The notes under the pieces: generated by a model
Told to the model about the DNA's origin: nothing
Seen by the model: only the letters and a program-made list of their open reading frames with translations
Databases searched by the model: none
In this document: positions 23,226 through 34,782 of the stretch, piece after piece
How the letters are laid out: every line of letters starts with the position of its first letter
How positions within the stretch are numbered: the first letter of the stretch is position 1
Origin: Megachile rotundata
Lineage: Eukaryota > Arthropoda > Insecta > Hymenoptera > Megachilidae
Direction of reading: 5' to 3'
Assembly (NCBI RefSeq): GCF_050947335.1
Contig: NC_134989.1
Coordinates: 2,349,501 to 2,413,500 of the forward strand
DNA length: 64,000 bases
Position numbers and translations under genes: made by a program

Positions 23226-24821
23226 TGTTAGGTTACGCGGAACTTTCGAACTCACAATTGACTTTTCGACTCTCGATCTGACTCGTCCGAGCTTCAACAT
23301 TCGACTGACCGTTTCTTTGTACGAAAAATCGCCTAAATATCCTCGCGTTTCAGAAGGCGACAGTTAAGAAACACTCTATGCTATCGTTCGTTAAAACTGT
23401 TTAAAAAAAAAGGTACAGCTGTTAGCTGATTTATGGCACGCACGTGTTTACAGTAAGACTGGTTCGGACAGGATTTGAGGGACAAAAGAGTTCTCGGTGA
23501 CCCGTATTTCGAGGTATAAACTACTCACGGCGGTCCGCGCGCCGAACCACTTGAACCCTGTTGTAAATTCTTTAATCGCAACAAAGGCTTCGGTTCGCGG
23601 CCGAACATCCGTATTTAATGGATTAATACAATGATAATTTAAATACCTTCAATTCAATTAAGCATATTCTCTAGTAATTATTTTAATCTTTATCTGAATA
23701 CATTATACATGAGATAATATAGTAGGCTATTCTTGTATTTTGTCAATAATGAACGAATATCGAATTACGTAATTGATAGAATTATTGAAAACATTACTCA
23801 TTCATTCATAGCTTTAACTGTTTGTTTTGCCTTCTGAAAATGTTATAAATGCAATATCGTATTAATTTTTCTTAAATGAATTTTTTAAACGGAAAATGTT
23901 TGTTGATTGTATCTTTTTTATTAACATTATTTGTGAGATTTAAAAAATGCAGTCTTTTGCAAAGTTAAAGTTATTATTTGAAATATAGTTTATGATTTTT
24001 TAGTGAAAACTGTGACTGTTTCCTTAACATTCAGCAAACCTCCAAAAATCGACTGACAATGAAGAAATGGCAAAAGTAGGTTTACAATTGTTCGTGTAAA
24101 GAAAAGGGTAGACTGTGATTGTTATAATAACTTGAACAGTAGAATTGTAATAAACAGAAGAAGACAAGCAATACAATCAAATAATGTAGAAATTAACGAA
24201 TGTACAAGTAGTACACAAATGAGCTCTGTTTTGTATCTTTATAACTGTAAATCTACTTTTTCGGACCCCTGTAATACCGTAGCGTGCTAATACCTGGTCA
24301 CGTTTCACCTACAGTAATGTTTTTATGACATACACTTCAGAGTTATCTTTTCAATATAAAGTGCTATTTCATAATGGTTAATGATGACAACTAAATTTAC
24401 GATCTTCAATTTTTTCATTACAAAATTATTTATTAAAATTCTGCAAAGAACAGTTTTCGATCAATGCGAGGTACTATTTAAATGAATAATTTCTTGTAAT
24501 ATTATTTTATAATTCTTTTATTTTTCTGTCGTAGAAGTAAACAAATTTTTGAGCAAAATGTTTGCGGACATCGCAGATTTAGTCATCAATATACAATTCG
24601 AACAAAGAAATAAAATATCTTAAAAGTGTATGTGATAAATATATTTAGAGAATGCGTGCATTTCACCATTTATATGAGCCACACTTATGTTATACTTCTT
24701 GTAATTTGCTATACACATATAACTTTTAAATTCTTACAGTTCAATTAACAGCGACCGCTCTTTGATTATGAATGAAAAATGATTTGGTATGTATAAGTAC
24801 ATACATAAGTGTACATACATA
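23226..24821. other. Unassigned DNA; GC-richer part to about 23620
   Basis: The GC-richer part continues the minisatellite island and includes GGCGGTCCGCGCGCCG near 23530-23546. It could belong to a decayed retroelement or satellite, but there are no ends or coding motifs to show this. The rest is AT-rich without genes. Confidence 0.4.
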
Positions 24822-24823
24822 TA

Positions 24824-25597
24824 CAGGGTGTTCAGCGATTTACTAGCCAGCGTTTTTCTCGTAAATGACTGGTACTAGAAAAAAATGAAAGAAGAAAAAG
24901 TGATAGTGTTTTTTATAATCAACATAATGAAGTATGTATTTTTTTCGTGTTTATACTATTTTTTAAGATATGAAGGTAACCTTCAGTTTTTTAAATGGAA
25001 TAGTATATATTTTTTTATATCATATGAAAGAGTGTATCGAAACGAATTCAACGATGTATTATATCATGACCTTGAAATCCATTCTGAGTCAAAAGCAAAC
25101 GAAATATTTCAAATATTTCGTATTACTGTACTTATCGGTATTTCTTACTGATATGTTTGCATTTCGTGTTCAATGTGGCTTCTATTATCTAGAAAGCACT
25201 TTTGGTGGTTTTATGTTATGATTAGGTTATGATAATGGAAACCACATTGAGCACGAAATGTAAATATATCAGTAAGAAATACCGATAAGTACAGTAATTC
25301 GAAATATTTGAAATATTTCGTTTGCTTTTGACTCGGAATGGATTTCAAGGTCATGATATAATACATCGTTGAATTCGTTTCGATACGCTCTTTCATATGA
25401 TATAAAAAAATATATACCATTCCATTTAAAAAAATTGAAGGTTACCTTCATATCTTAAAAAATAGTATAAACACGAAAAAAATACATACTTCATTATGTT
25501 GATTATAAAAAACACTATCACTTTTTCCTCTTTCATTTTTTTCTAGTACCAGTCATTTACGAGAAAAATGCTGGCTAGTAAATCGCTGAACACCCTG
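24824..25597. mobile_element. Foldback element 2, CAGGGTGT ends, TA target site
   Basis: Arms of about 365 bp (24824-25190 and 25231-25597) are inverted copies with a 40 bp centre. The ends read CAGGGTGTTCAGCGATTTAC inward, with TA outside both (24822-24823, 25598-25599). Four apparent frames of 60-88 codons are arm mirror images on opposite strands. No transposase is present. Beyond the first bases, the terminal sequence differs from foldback 1, but the element has the same core motif at the same distance from the ends. Confidence 0.92.
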
Positions 25598-25599
25598 TA

Positions 25600-26631
25600 T
25601 ATTTGTAAAATAAATCAGTATCAATGTATTCGAAATTTTCATGAAGTATTAAGTATCCACTTTTATAAATGGTAACTTTTCACAATTCACTCAGTCAGAG
25701 TACATTATAAGCAAAATTATAAAAAAATATAAACTGCGTAAATTGAATTCTGTAATTTAAAAAGAACAGCCACTGATATTTGGCGTAATATTTGTTTACA
25801 AATATTGTATCGATCGTTGCGAAACCGTATTATTAATTAAATTTCATGTAACATCTCGAAATCCCAAACATCATGTTCATTTTTCTCTAGATACGCACTT
25901 TACATTACATGGTAAATACGGTACGATCAATAGACTTTATACGTCACGCGACACTGTCTGCAGCTCTCCTAACTTTTTTTGTAACAATTTACATAACTTA
26001 AAATCTCTGTTCCTTACGTATTACATCGGTAATTATTTGTGTACTAAATAAATAATTTAATTAATAATTTTCTGCAGTTTCAAATTTCAAAGATAAAAAA
26101 TGTGTAAATTTCAAAATTCCAATGTCCCCAACTTTTGCTATTGAGAATGATAATTCTTCACGATTCAATTACTTGTAATGAACATTTTTAAGGAAAGGAA
26201 GTATTGAATTAAATATATCGATTTTATATTTAAAAATTTTCAATTTTTTAATATTTAACACGATCTGTAAAAAACATTGAGAGTTTCTGATTTACAATCA
26301 TTAGCTAATCAATTGAAATCGTTGCTGATTGATGGTTATCGCTTTAGAATTCACAACACAAACGATATAGTTACGATGTCCTATTTTTGCAAGCAGATTC
26401 GAACGACTTCTCGTATTGTTTGTTATCAAGAAATGACGAAGAGCAGCATTTTGTTTCACAGAAAAGTCATGAAACAGTTGGGAATGAATCGTAGGGGAGT
26501 AGTGATAAGGGTAGAATAGAACGGAGGCACTGGCGAAGAGAGAATCTTTTGTGTGAGCAGCTTTTGAAGATAAAGAATATTTCTCGTGTGGATTCATCTT
26601 CGTTGCCTTTCACTGACGATTTAACGAAGAC
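25600..26631. other. AT-rich DNA passing into a GC-richer block, no gene
   Basis: The block from about 26280 has overlapping 74-98 codon frames on both strands. One includes the dispersed block at 26390-26517. Downstream sequence continues naturally at 27528 once the foldback is removed. Confidence 0.4.
26390..26517 (+). repeat. Dispersed block shared with 19046-19175, copy 2
   Basis: The matching plus frame gives RIVCYQEMTKSSILFHRKVM and then a weaker match through GMNRRGVVIR. It lies in an 80-codon open frame (26277-26519). See copy 1 for the comparison. Confidence 0.6.
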
Positions 26632-26637
26632 AAAGGG

Positions 26638-27527
26638 GGGTTGGGTTCTAGAAAATGGGGTACCCTCCGATTTAACTGATTTATATATCAAAAGAAAGCC
26701 CTTGACTTGGCGATTTTAACGGTGGTCATCCCACCCCTTAACTCCCACCCCTCTGCCCCCTAGAAGCCAAAAACTGAAACGGTTCAAAAAGTGATTTTTC
26801 CCCATATCTCAGCGAGTTTATTATTTCCATCCCTTTTTTTTTTATAATCAGATTTGGTTAGGTTATTCGTTTGGGTCGGGGGTGCAGGGGGAGGGGTGTA
26901 GACCCTCCCCTGCCAATACGTTTAGATTTTGAACTGTATTTATATTTCTTGCCTGGTGAGTGTGAATGCTTGGTCTGCGCCCCACCGCAGCCGAACCTGC
27001 CAATCGAGCCAAAGCGTCGAAAACGTGCAATATAAACATTCAATTATATTAGGTTAGGTTAGGTTAGGTAGGTTAGGTTAGGTAGGTTAGGTTAGGTTAG
27101 GTTAGGTAGGTTAGGTTAGGTAGGTCAGGTTAGGTAGGTTGGGTTAGGTAGGTTAGGTTAGGTAGGTTAGGTAGGTTAGGTTAGGTAGGTTAGGTTAGGT
27201 AGGTTAGGTTAGGTTAGGTAGGTTTGGTGAGGTTAGGTAGGTTAGGTAGGTTAGGTTAGGTTAGGTCGGTTAGGTAGGTTAGGTTAGGTTCGGTTTTTTA
27301 CGGTTAGATTCACCTAACGTATAAAAAAAAAGGGATAGAAATGATAAACTCGCTGAGATATGTGGAAAAATCACTTTTTGGAACGTTTCAGTTTTTGGCT
27401 TCTAGGGGGCAGAGGGGTGGGAGTTAAGGGGTGGGATGACCACCGTTGAAATCGCCAAGTCAAGGGCTTTCTTTTGATATATAAATCAGTTAAATCGGAG
27501 GGTACCCCATTTTCTGGAACTTAACCC
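26638..27527. mobile_element. Foldback element with a TTAGG-like array at its centre
   Basis: Arms of about 210 bp (26638-26850 and 27318-27527) are inverted copies with blocks such as AGAAAATGGGGTACCCTCCG, AGCCCTTGACTTGGCGAT and ATATCTCAGCGAGTTTAT. AAAGGG lies just outside each end (26632-26637, 27528-27533), a plausible target duplication. The centre holds a GC-rich hairpin (about 26889-26921) and a 240 bp TTAGG-like array. There is no coding sequence for a transposase. The superfamily is unknown. Confidence 0.88.
27049..27290 (+). repeat. TTAGG/TAGG telomere-like array
   Basis: TTAGG units alternate with shortened TAGG units for about 240 bp; variants such as TCAGG, TTGGG and TCGG occur. 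TTAGG is the usual insect telomere unit, but the frequent 4 bp units and the position inside inverted arms make this an interstitial, degenerate array and not a chromosome end. Confidence 0.93.
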
Positions 27528-27533
27528 AAAGGG

Positions 27534-28657
27534 GAGTTTCGTTCGTCAACATTCCCTCTTTTGCTTCTGTCCGTACCTCAGTGCGAACCAAACGCGGTTT
27601 AACAAGTTAATTCGAAACTGAAGTTCCTCGTGTCACGTTGTGCTGTTCGAGGCGGCCACCGGAAGACACCTATCAATCTTTCGAATCGCGCTGCAGAATT
27701 TTAACTTTGAATATTTCATGTTGAAGCTTTTTCTAGGTATGTCGCCGCAGGTTGAATTTGATTTATGAAAGCATTGTCACATTTTTCAGAAATAATGTCA
27801 GGAATTCTCCTTTCGTATTTATTTATTTTTAATTTGATCAATTGCCTCCAGACACAAATATGTAATAGACGTATATGTAATTTGACATGCATTGTTCCTA
27901 TTAAATCAGCCTATACAGAACACTGTTTTGTATAAAATAATATGTACTATTACAGAAACTAAATTGAACATTTGGGCTAAACATCGTCATGGGGCACAAG
28001 TTAAAAAAATTTTTGTTTTGCATAATCGGATGGTATTTGGTAAATATATATGAAATACAGCGGTTTTTAGTGTTCATGAAAATTATGCGTTATTAAAGTT
28101 TGGTACTTGTGTACAAGAAATTGAACATTTTGATTTTGTTTTCTAAATAATAAGAGTATATTGTAATAAATATGATGGTGACATTTAATGGACACATTTT
28201 AAATGTAATGCTATATATAAATATAAAGTGTACACGTGTCTGTCACGTACAGGAATCGACAATCTATAGATTACATAATTTATGTACATGTTGCGGACTT
28301 CAATACACGAGGGGGTAAAAGTCACGATGGTGTAAGTCAACGATTTAAAAATATTGGTTTATGTACGTAGATAGAATTCGTACGGTTGCATAAGACAAAT
28401 TATTTAAAACATTCATGTGTATTGATACAATCTATACTTGTTTGCAAATAGGAGGAAAAATTAGTGCACACCGTAATTTAGTTTATAGTTCGATTAAAAA
28501 AGGAATGTTCTATTGGTTTAATTAAAACTTTTATTTTTTTTAAAAAACATTTATAAAATGTTTTATATTCCTTAATAACAGTTCCAACACTTGTTTGGTT
28601 AATTCAACAATTAATGGAAACTAATAATTAATAAACGTAATTACTAAGGAAATGAGT
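27534..28657. other. No gene; GC-richer to about 27710, then AT-rich
   Basis: The first 180 bp continues the pre-insertion sequence left of the foldback. The rest shows no coding or repeat signal. Confidence 0.45.
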
Positions 28658-28801
28658 GTTGTTAGTCAGTGTACTATTTGATATTTGTTATTGTTATTTA
28701 TTTATGTTGTTAGTCAGTGCACTATTTGATATTTGATATTGTTATTTATTTATGTTATTAGTCAGTGTACTATTTGATATTTGATATTGTTATTTATTTA
28801 T
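28658..28801. repeat. 48 bp tandem repeat, three copies
   Basis: The unit, GTTGTTAGTCAGTGTACTAT followed by TTGATATTTG and an ATTGTTATTTATTTAT end, occurs at 28658, 28706 and 28754 with only one or two changes per copy. The TGTTATTTATT end then continues for a few bases. Confidence 0.93.
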
Positions 28802-30240
28802 TGTTATTTATTGTACTTCTAACTGAATTTATCACCTTGTACAATAGTATGTATATAATATTATTATAACAAATAATGATTAGTCATGTATTTTAACGGT
28901 TTTAATATTTATATTTATTGTTAAAATTATATTTATTTTACTGGTAAAATTGTTAAAATTACCATTTTTTATGTCGTAAACGACTTTATGTACAAATGTG
29001 TGGAAGAATTTTTAAATCTAACTTTTTTAAACTTGAAACACACGAAAAAAAATATTATTTTTTATTGTATAATTATCGCCTTTTACTCCATACAAATACA
29101 AATTTGACTCATCCGTTAAATTTTATGGTAATAACGCAGTACAGTAATTGACTCAGAAATATTTCATTATAAACCTACGTGAAAAAAGTTTCCATGAAAA
29201 ACAGCGGAAAAATTTCTAGAAAATTGTAGTTCAGAGACCAATATAATCAATAGACCGTGAAATTTATTTTTACACGTTCGTCCTATCATCCATCGATACA
29301 AAATTGTGCTCCTGAATAAATGGCCGTTAAAAATAGCTATAGAAATAGAGAACAACGCGATTGTATATGAAATCATGGCTCGGCACAGAGTAAATAAAAC
29401 GTGAGAAACTGCTTTTGTTCCGGCATTCACTCGTGTATTTCGTTTGCTTACGTTTCACCCCTCGAAGGAGAATTCAATACGCACAGCGATATTTACAGTG
29501 AGGGTCCTTCGAAAAATTTACCCTCGACCTCGATGCATCTTCGTGAGCATGTTGAATAAACGAGTTCCACCGTGATTTGGTTTACCATTGCGTGTATCCA
29601 AAGACCACACTGTGCTACGTATATTGTCACTAGATTGCGGATGTTTATACAATTATCATATATCAGAATAAACAAAATACATGCACAGTAGGTGCAAAAA
29701 TATATTCAAAACGTATATCAAATGTATCTGAAATGTTAAGAATATGCCTTAACTACCGGCATAATAAAAAATAGTAATTGTACTTGTGCAAATACAGTGC
29801 ATGACCAAATTATTATATTCAAACAATAAAATATTTTATAACTTTAACCGATATGACAAAACAGATATTTTTATTGTAATATTATGATATATAATTTTTA
29901 TTTTTCACGTAATACGCGGCGCGCTGCGACTGTACGAACATTGTGGTTGCCGAAGTCAACAAAGGTTGTAAATCTTTGCCCGATTTTTTAATCGTTTAAT
30001 TTTAAATAGGTGGTGTCTTTGAAAATAAAGTACTGTTTTCTTGAAAACTAAATAAACTATTTTAATATTTCGTAGGAAACACTTATAACTAAGATAGAAA
30101 TATAACAAGATGTGACTCTGTTGAATACGTGTACTGTTAATGTTGGAATGTTTTCTTACGAGAGTTGTATGTAGACGATTTTTTTTTTAAGAGAGATCTT
30201 TACTGTACGATAGTTTTTGCGAGAGTAATCCTGCAAGGTT
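28802..30240. other. Unassigned DNA; CpG-richer patch 29160-29650
   Basis: Two minus-strand frames (87 and 60 codons) cross the patch; the translations are not recognisable. A further patch of high CpG occurs near 29910-29980. No gene is supported. Confidence 0.4.
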
Positions 30241-32300
30241 TGTTTCTAGGCAGGAAAACTGAGAAAAGCTAGAAAATGGGGTGACTTCCTGATTGGCTCT
30301 TCTGTTTGCCAATAATATTGTTTAAAAAAGGACATCACCCTACCCCGTGAGCCCTTAGCGCGATCCGTGCGGAGTACAGTGGGCCTTGTGGAGGTGGAAA
30401 AAGAAAGTGGACGTAAGACAGAATTTCCGTTGGGTTGTCAACAAGAGGACCTGGTTTATGTCTCCGAGGCCCTGTCCTCGGACCCTCAGGAAATTCACGT
30501 TTATGGCATTGGCAATTAACTGTTGAGACTGTCGAAAGAACTTGGACATAGAAATCGTAAATTTAAAAATACAAAAAGACTCTCAAAAACAGCTCTGGTA
30601 CTTGCATGCCATGAACGCTCTAGCAACGTGCAGGCCAAATGTTGGTCCCGTGTCCAAATTGCTAGCTGCCTTCGTGAAAAACAAAGTCATAAATTTAAAG
30701 TTTTCTAAAGCTATTGTAAGGAACGCGATTTTCAAATATATACTGTGAAACAATTTTTACAATATAATATGCAATATATTATTTTATAATATATGTATTT
30801 GTGTTATACATATATTACACTAGGTAACATCTTATTATATAACATTCTACTAAAGTAATTTATTATATAATATATTATTTTTACAATATAATGCATTGTA
30901 TATTTTGTTACAATCTATTATTTTTTGACAATAATACATGAAATTAAGAGTAGAAATGGAATACTTTAACGTAAATCGAACACTATAGTATAGTAATACG
31001 CTGTATGTTTACGAGCAATGGGTCGTGGAGGGACACTCACAATGGCCAGTCAGGTTAACGAAGGTTGTAAGGCTGCTCCCCACAAATTTAATGTGTGTAC
31101 TCGTGTCTTGAAAACGAAGGTCGTCAACTGATAGATGGCTATCACGCAAATCTCCAAGACGATGGCTTGTCCGAGTGAATTGGTCTTCACAAGAGATACG
31201 TATCAAAACTGATGAGTTGCTTAAAAAAGAGTAAGACCTGAGAGCATGGGAGGGGATAGCCGAACCGCCGAGTGGTGACATGACTGAGCGAATAGGATCA
31301 TAAGATCTTTACCCCTCACTCTAAGGTAAGTGTTGATGATGGATATAGGTGACCCAAACACTTGAGTGATTTGAGTTCTTCCATGGGTCTCGGCCTTGAG
31401 GTATACTGAAGGACCAAGGCTACTAAATGCTTGAGCATGAGCGCATCCGCTCATGAACGCGTAGAAACGTTCTTGAAAGGTCATAAAATAGTTCTAAGAG
31501 TTCTAAGAATATTCTTTTAACTGTGACGAATTACAAGAGTCGATGCAACTCGAAACATTATATGTTAACTCTTCGCGGTTACCTCAAGAGGTGTTTGAGC
31601 CTTGTAGGCGCTTTGCACGCGTGTATCGACAGAAAAAATACTGGATCAAAGGACCACTCGAATATTCGAGAACGATTCAAAGCCAGTGTCTTGTAGTTCG
31701 TATATTTTTAACTCTGAAATGCACAAATGCATTATGAAGTATCAATTAAACGTATATGACGCGACAACTATGTTCGCACTTCCAAAGTCGGCAAATGTAC
31801 CATACTATTTGAATCTCAACGATGTGAAATAGTTGCGTCTAACTAAAATTTTAACTAAGGTCTGCATTTAACTGTATTCTAGTACTAGCTATAGTTTCTC
31901 TGGATGATTCTAACTAAATGATTCAACTTCTTGATTAAGTGATTCTATTTGAATCGTGACAAATTATGGTCGATGTCACCTCAGCATAGTCTTTCCTGAC
32001 AGAGGAGGAACGTCCTGATAAGTTTAAAAATCTATAACACTGTGGAAGAGAGACGACAAGTTTCCGCCCTTCTTGGATTTTTTCACTCGTCGATTTTGAT
32101 GAATAACCGACGCGTTTGGACCTTTAGAAATGCTAGTATCTGCCAATCAAATGTGGACAATGAATTAAAAACTACAGTAAAAATCGCTGGACTTTAAGGT
32201 TTCATGAACTTAAGGCTATCACGGAACGGTTTCCGAAACTCCCGAGAGAACCGGGCGTAAATCGTAACGGGAACGAAGGTATTACGACTAAAGAAAATCT
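30241..32300. other. Long GC-richer block of higher complexity, unassigned
   Basis: For about 2 kb the composition is clearly richer in G and C than the window average, and the sequence is not repetitive, except for a TGATTC(T/A)A-type cluster near 31905-31965. Frames of 60-90 codons occur in several phases but none is convincing. Candidates are a retroelement remnant, a non-coding RNA gene or a regulatory block. The phrase GGACCCTCAGGAA (30480-30492) resembles GGTCCCTCAGGAAG within the solo LTR at 19741-20525, a weak hint of LTR-related material. Confidence 0.35.
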
Positions 32301-34782
32301 GACCCTGTACAAACTACAAAACCTATGACGAAAATAAATATATACAATGTCTAAAACTACGGCAGGCCTTAACATCATATCACACAAGAAAATACAACTA
32401 TTTAATGTTTCGTATTTCAACCTTTTTTTATGTACAACCTTGGATATGTACCTATAAAAAAATTGAATATAGCTTTGCTTTAATTGAAATCAAAGTTTTC
32501 GTTCATGTTTTTTATTTTTGTATACGTATTTTGTATACACGTGAATTTCATTTAAGAATTTTTATTTATCTAATCAAAAGTATTCATGCTGGACACTCCA
32601 AATTTTACAAAATAAAAGCAATAAAATATTGCAAAGTAATAAACAATAGTCGTCGTCAATGCGGTAAATGCGTTAATGTGTCTGCAAATGATAATCGTAT
32701 TATTAATCGTATTATTATAGTCTTATTCAGTATAATTCTAGATGTAATATGTAATTATAATTTTGTACATACCTATGGAAAGAATAATGACGTGAAACAT
32801 CACAGTCATTTATTACAAAATAAATATATTATTATATGAAGTTATTGTTCATTTTCGTGAGAACGGTGTTTTCGTTCGATGTTCGAAGACCTTCGTTAGT
32901 GACTCCACGTTGTATATACATTTGCAGGCATTGTCCATAGCATGATTTCATTTCTACCAATTCGGTTGTTCGATTCAATTCTCGGTTCTTACTGATTTAG
33001 CTCCTGTCGTTCACAGATTAATACTGCAACTGAATATTACAAAGAAAGATCTCCCAATGGACACGATTTAGATAGAAAAGCGATAATTCATGCTGAAAAT
33101 GAATACACTTTTTTTCTGTAGAAAGAACATATCGAAGAAGGTTATGAAATAATAAATTTGTATCAAGATTCATCTTTGAATTATTCTTCTCCTCTTTGTA
33201 AGTTGAATCACTCAAACATTTAAAAGAAGGGGTGATTGTATGGTTCCGTAGTTTGATTTTTCTTCATAACATCGAATATTTTAATTTAGCCATTCCAAAT
33301 GTTTATTGAACACTGAGGCGAAATATTCAGTTTATGTCAAGAAAAACAACCTAATTGTGTTATATAAAGTAGATATTATAGCAGTAGTTTTATTAGCAGA
33401 TGGGACCAATACACAATATGCTACGATTCAAAAATACACTTTTCTCGAGATTTTTTCTGTTAAATCGAGCAGCTATCAGCACAAAAGAAAGTATTTAGTC
33501 TGAAAATAATTTTAATACATGTACTAGCGAAGTTACTTCTCAGAAAGCTGTTTTCTGCGCTTTTTAGTATTCGTGAATGCAATAATCCATTCATAGCAGT
33601 ATTTTTAATTTTAAAAAGTGGTAGGGTACCAGAAAAAGCAGCGAAGACGTGAAAGTTTTAAAGATGTAGAATTAACAAAGGGTTATAAAAATTACAATGT
33701 GAAAAGAATAATACAGTTGTTACTATTTTACTATTATATTATACATTTTTGAAATTCGTAATTTATAATTTAGTCTAATAGATTTCATTTGCATACTGAG
33801 AAAGTAAGTACTGTTTCCTTTTATGTTTTGAAAGTTAGAAAAATAAGTTTTATTTTATACATTGTGTTTACAAAGAAGAATTATCGTTTGGTCATAATTC
33901 GATGCAGAACACGTAGTATAAAGCAGACATACTGTATTTTAAACTATAACAAAATTATTCAAATGAAAATAAGATAAGACCCCACTGTATACGCAACGAT
34001 ATGTCATTGTTCGACAATAAAAGGGTTAAAGTGTATGTAATTTGAACAACGACATTTATAAGATCATTTTCTTCGTTCAATTTATCAATTAAAGATCATT
34101 TAATGGACTAGTAACTACATAATAGAATGGTACATATTAAACATCAATCGTCGTGTTAGCTATCGATTGTACGATAATGTTTAATTAAAATTGATTAATA
34201 CAGTGGAAGCAATGTAATAGGCATTGCTGTCGCAACTAAAAATATAACAACCAATTTAATTACTTTCTGCATCGGATTTGCATTTCTCCATGAACGATAC
34301 ACTCTTTTGACAATAATTCATGCTAGTTTACTTATTGAAAGCATATTGAATGATATTTCCAGGGTATAGACTTTAATTAATCTCGATATTGTTAATTATT
34401 CAACCTAAGATATAAAACATTTGACAAAGGATACAAGTACAAAAAATTAATTTACATATAAGAAAACAATTCTATTGTAACGGTGTGACAAATTGTAACT
34501 ATATAATACATTATTTAACACTTTCAACAATATGGCTGAGTCCATTCTAGTCCAAAAAAAAAAAACAATTATATATTATATTATAGTTTCATTATAATTA
34601 GAATTGTTATTATTTTTCCGAAATACATAGTTTTAAAGCTATTTCTGTCAATTTTAACAAAACAATGGTATTTACAAGAAAAGGCTACAAGATTCATATA
34701 TTTTAAAGATTTTTATATATTAGGAGAATAATGTCCATATAAATAGTATGAAATTTACAAAATGAAACAGGGAAGAATCTAT
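32301..34782. other. AT-rich DNA; one unrecognised 144-codon frame
   Basis: The plus frame at 32405-32839 is the longest in this part, Ile/Phe/Lys/Tyr-rich as expected from AT-rich DNA, with no hydrophobic signal, domain or splice context that I recognise. Other frames of 62-65 codons look random. Confidence 0.4.

Noticed and set aside
24885..25451. Four similar frames suggesting a small gene family
   Set aside because: All lie in the inverted arms of foldback 2. The shared peptide follows from shared nucleotides; a conserved peptide remains only as a hypothesis in the findings.
27049..27290. Chromosome end or telomere
   Set aside because: The array is short, mixed with 4 bp units, and enclosed by inverted arms with unique DNA on both sides.
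28658..28801. CRISPR-like array
   Set aside because: Direct repeats have no unique spacers and the DNA is eukaryotic; these are simple tandem repeats.
30355..30560. Related solo LTR to that at 19741
   Set aside because: Only a 13 bp phrase is shared and no TG...CA ends with a target duplication could be found.
32405..32839. 144-codon plus-strand frame as a possible gene
   Set aside because: Composition is that of AT-rich non-coding DNA, with no recognised domain, promoter or neighbour support. It is kept only as part of a non-coding block.
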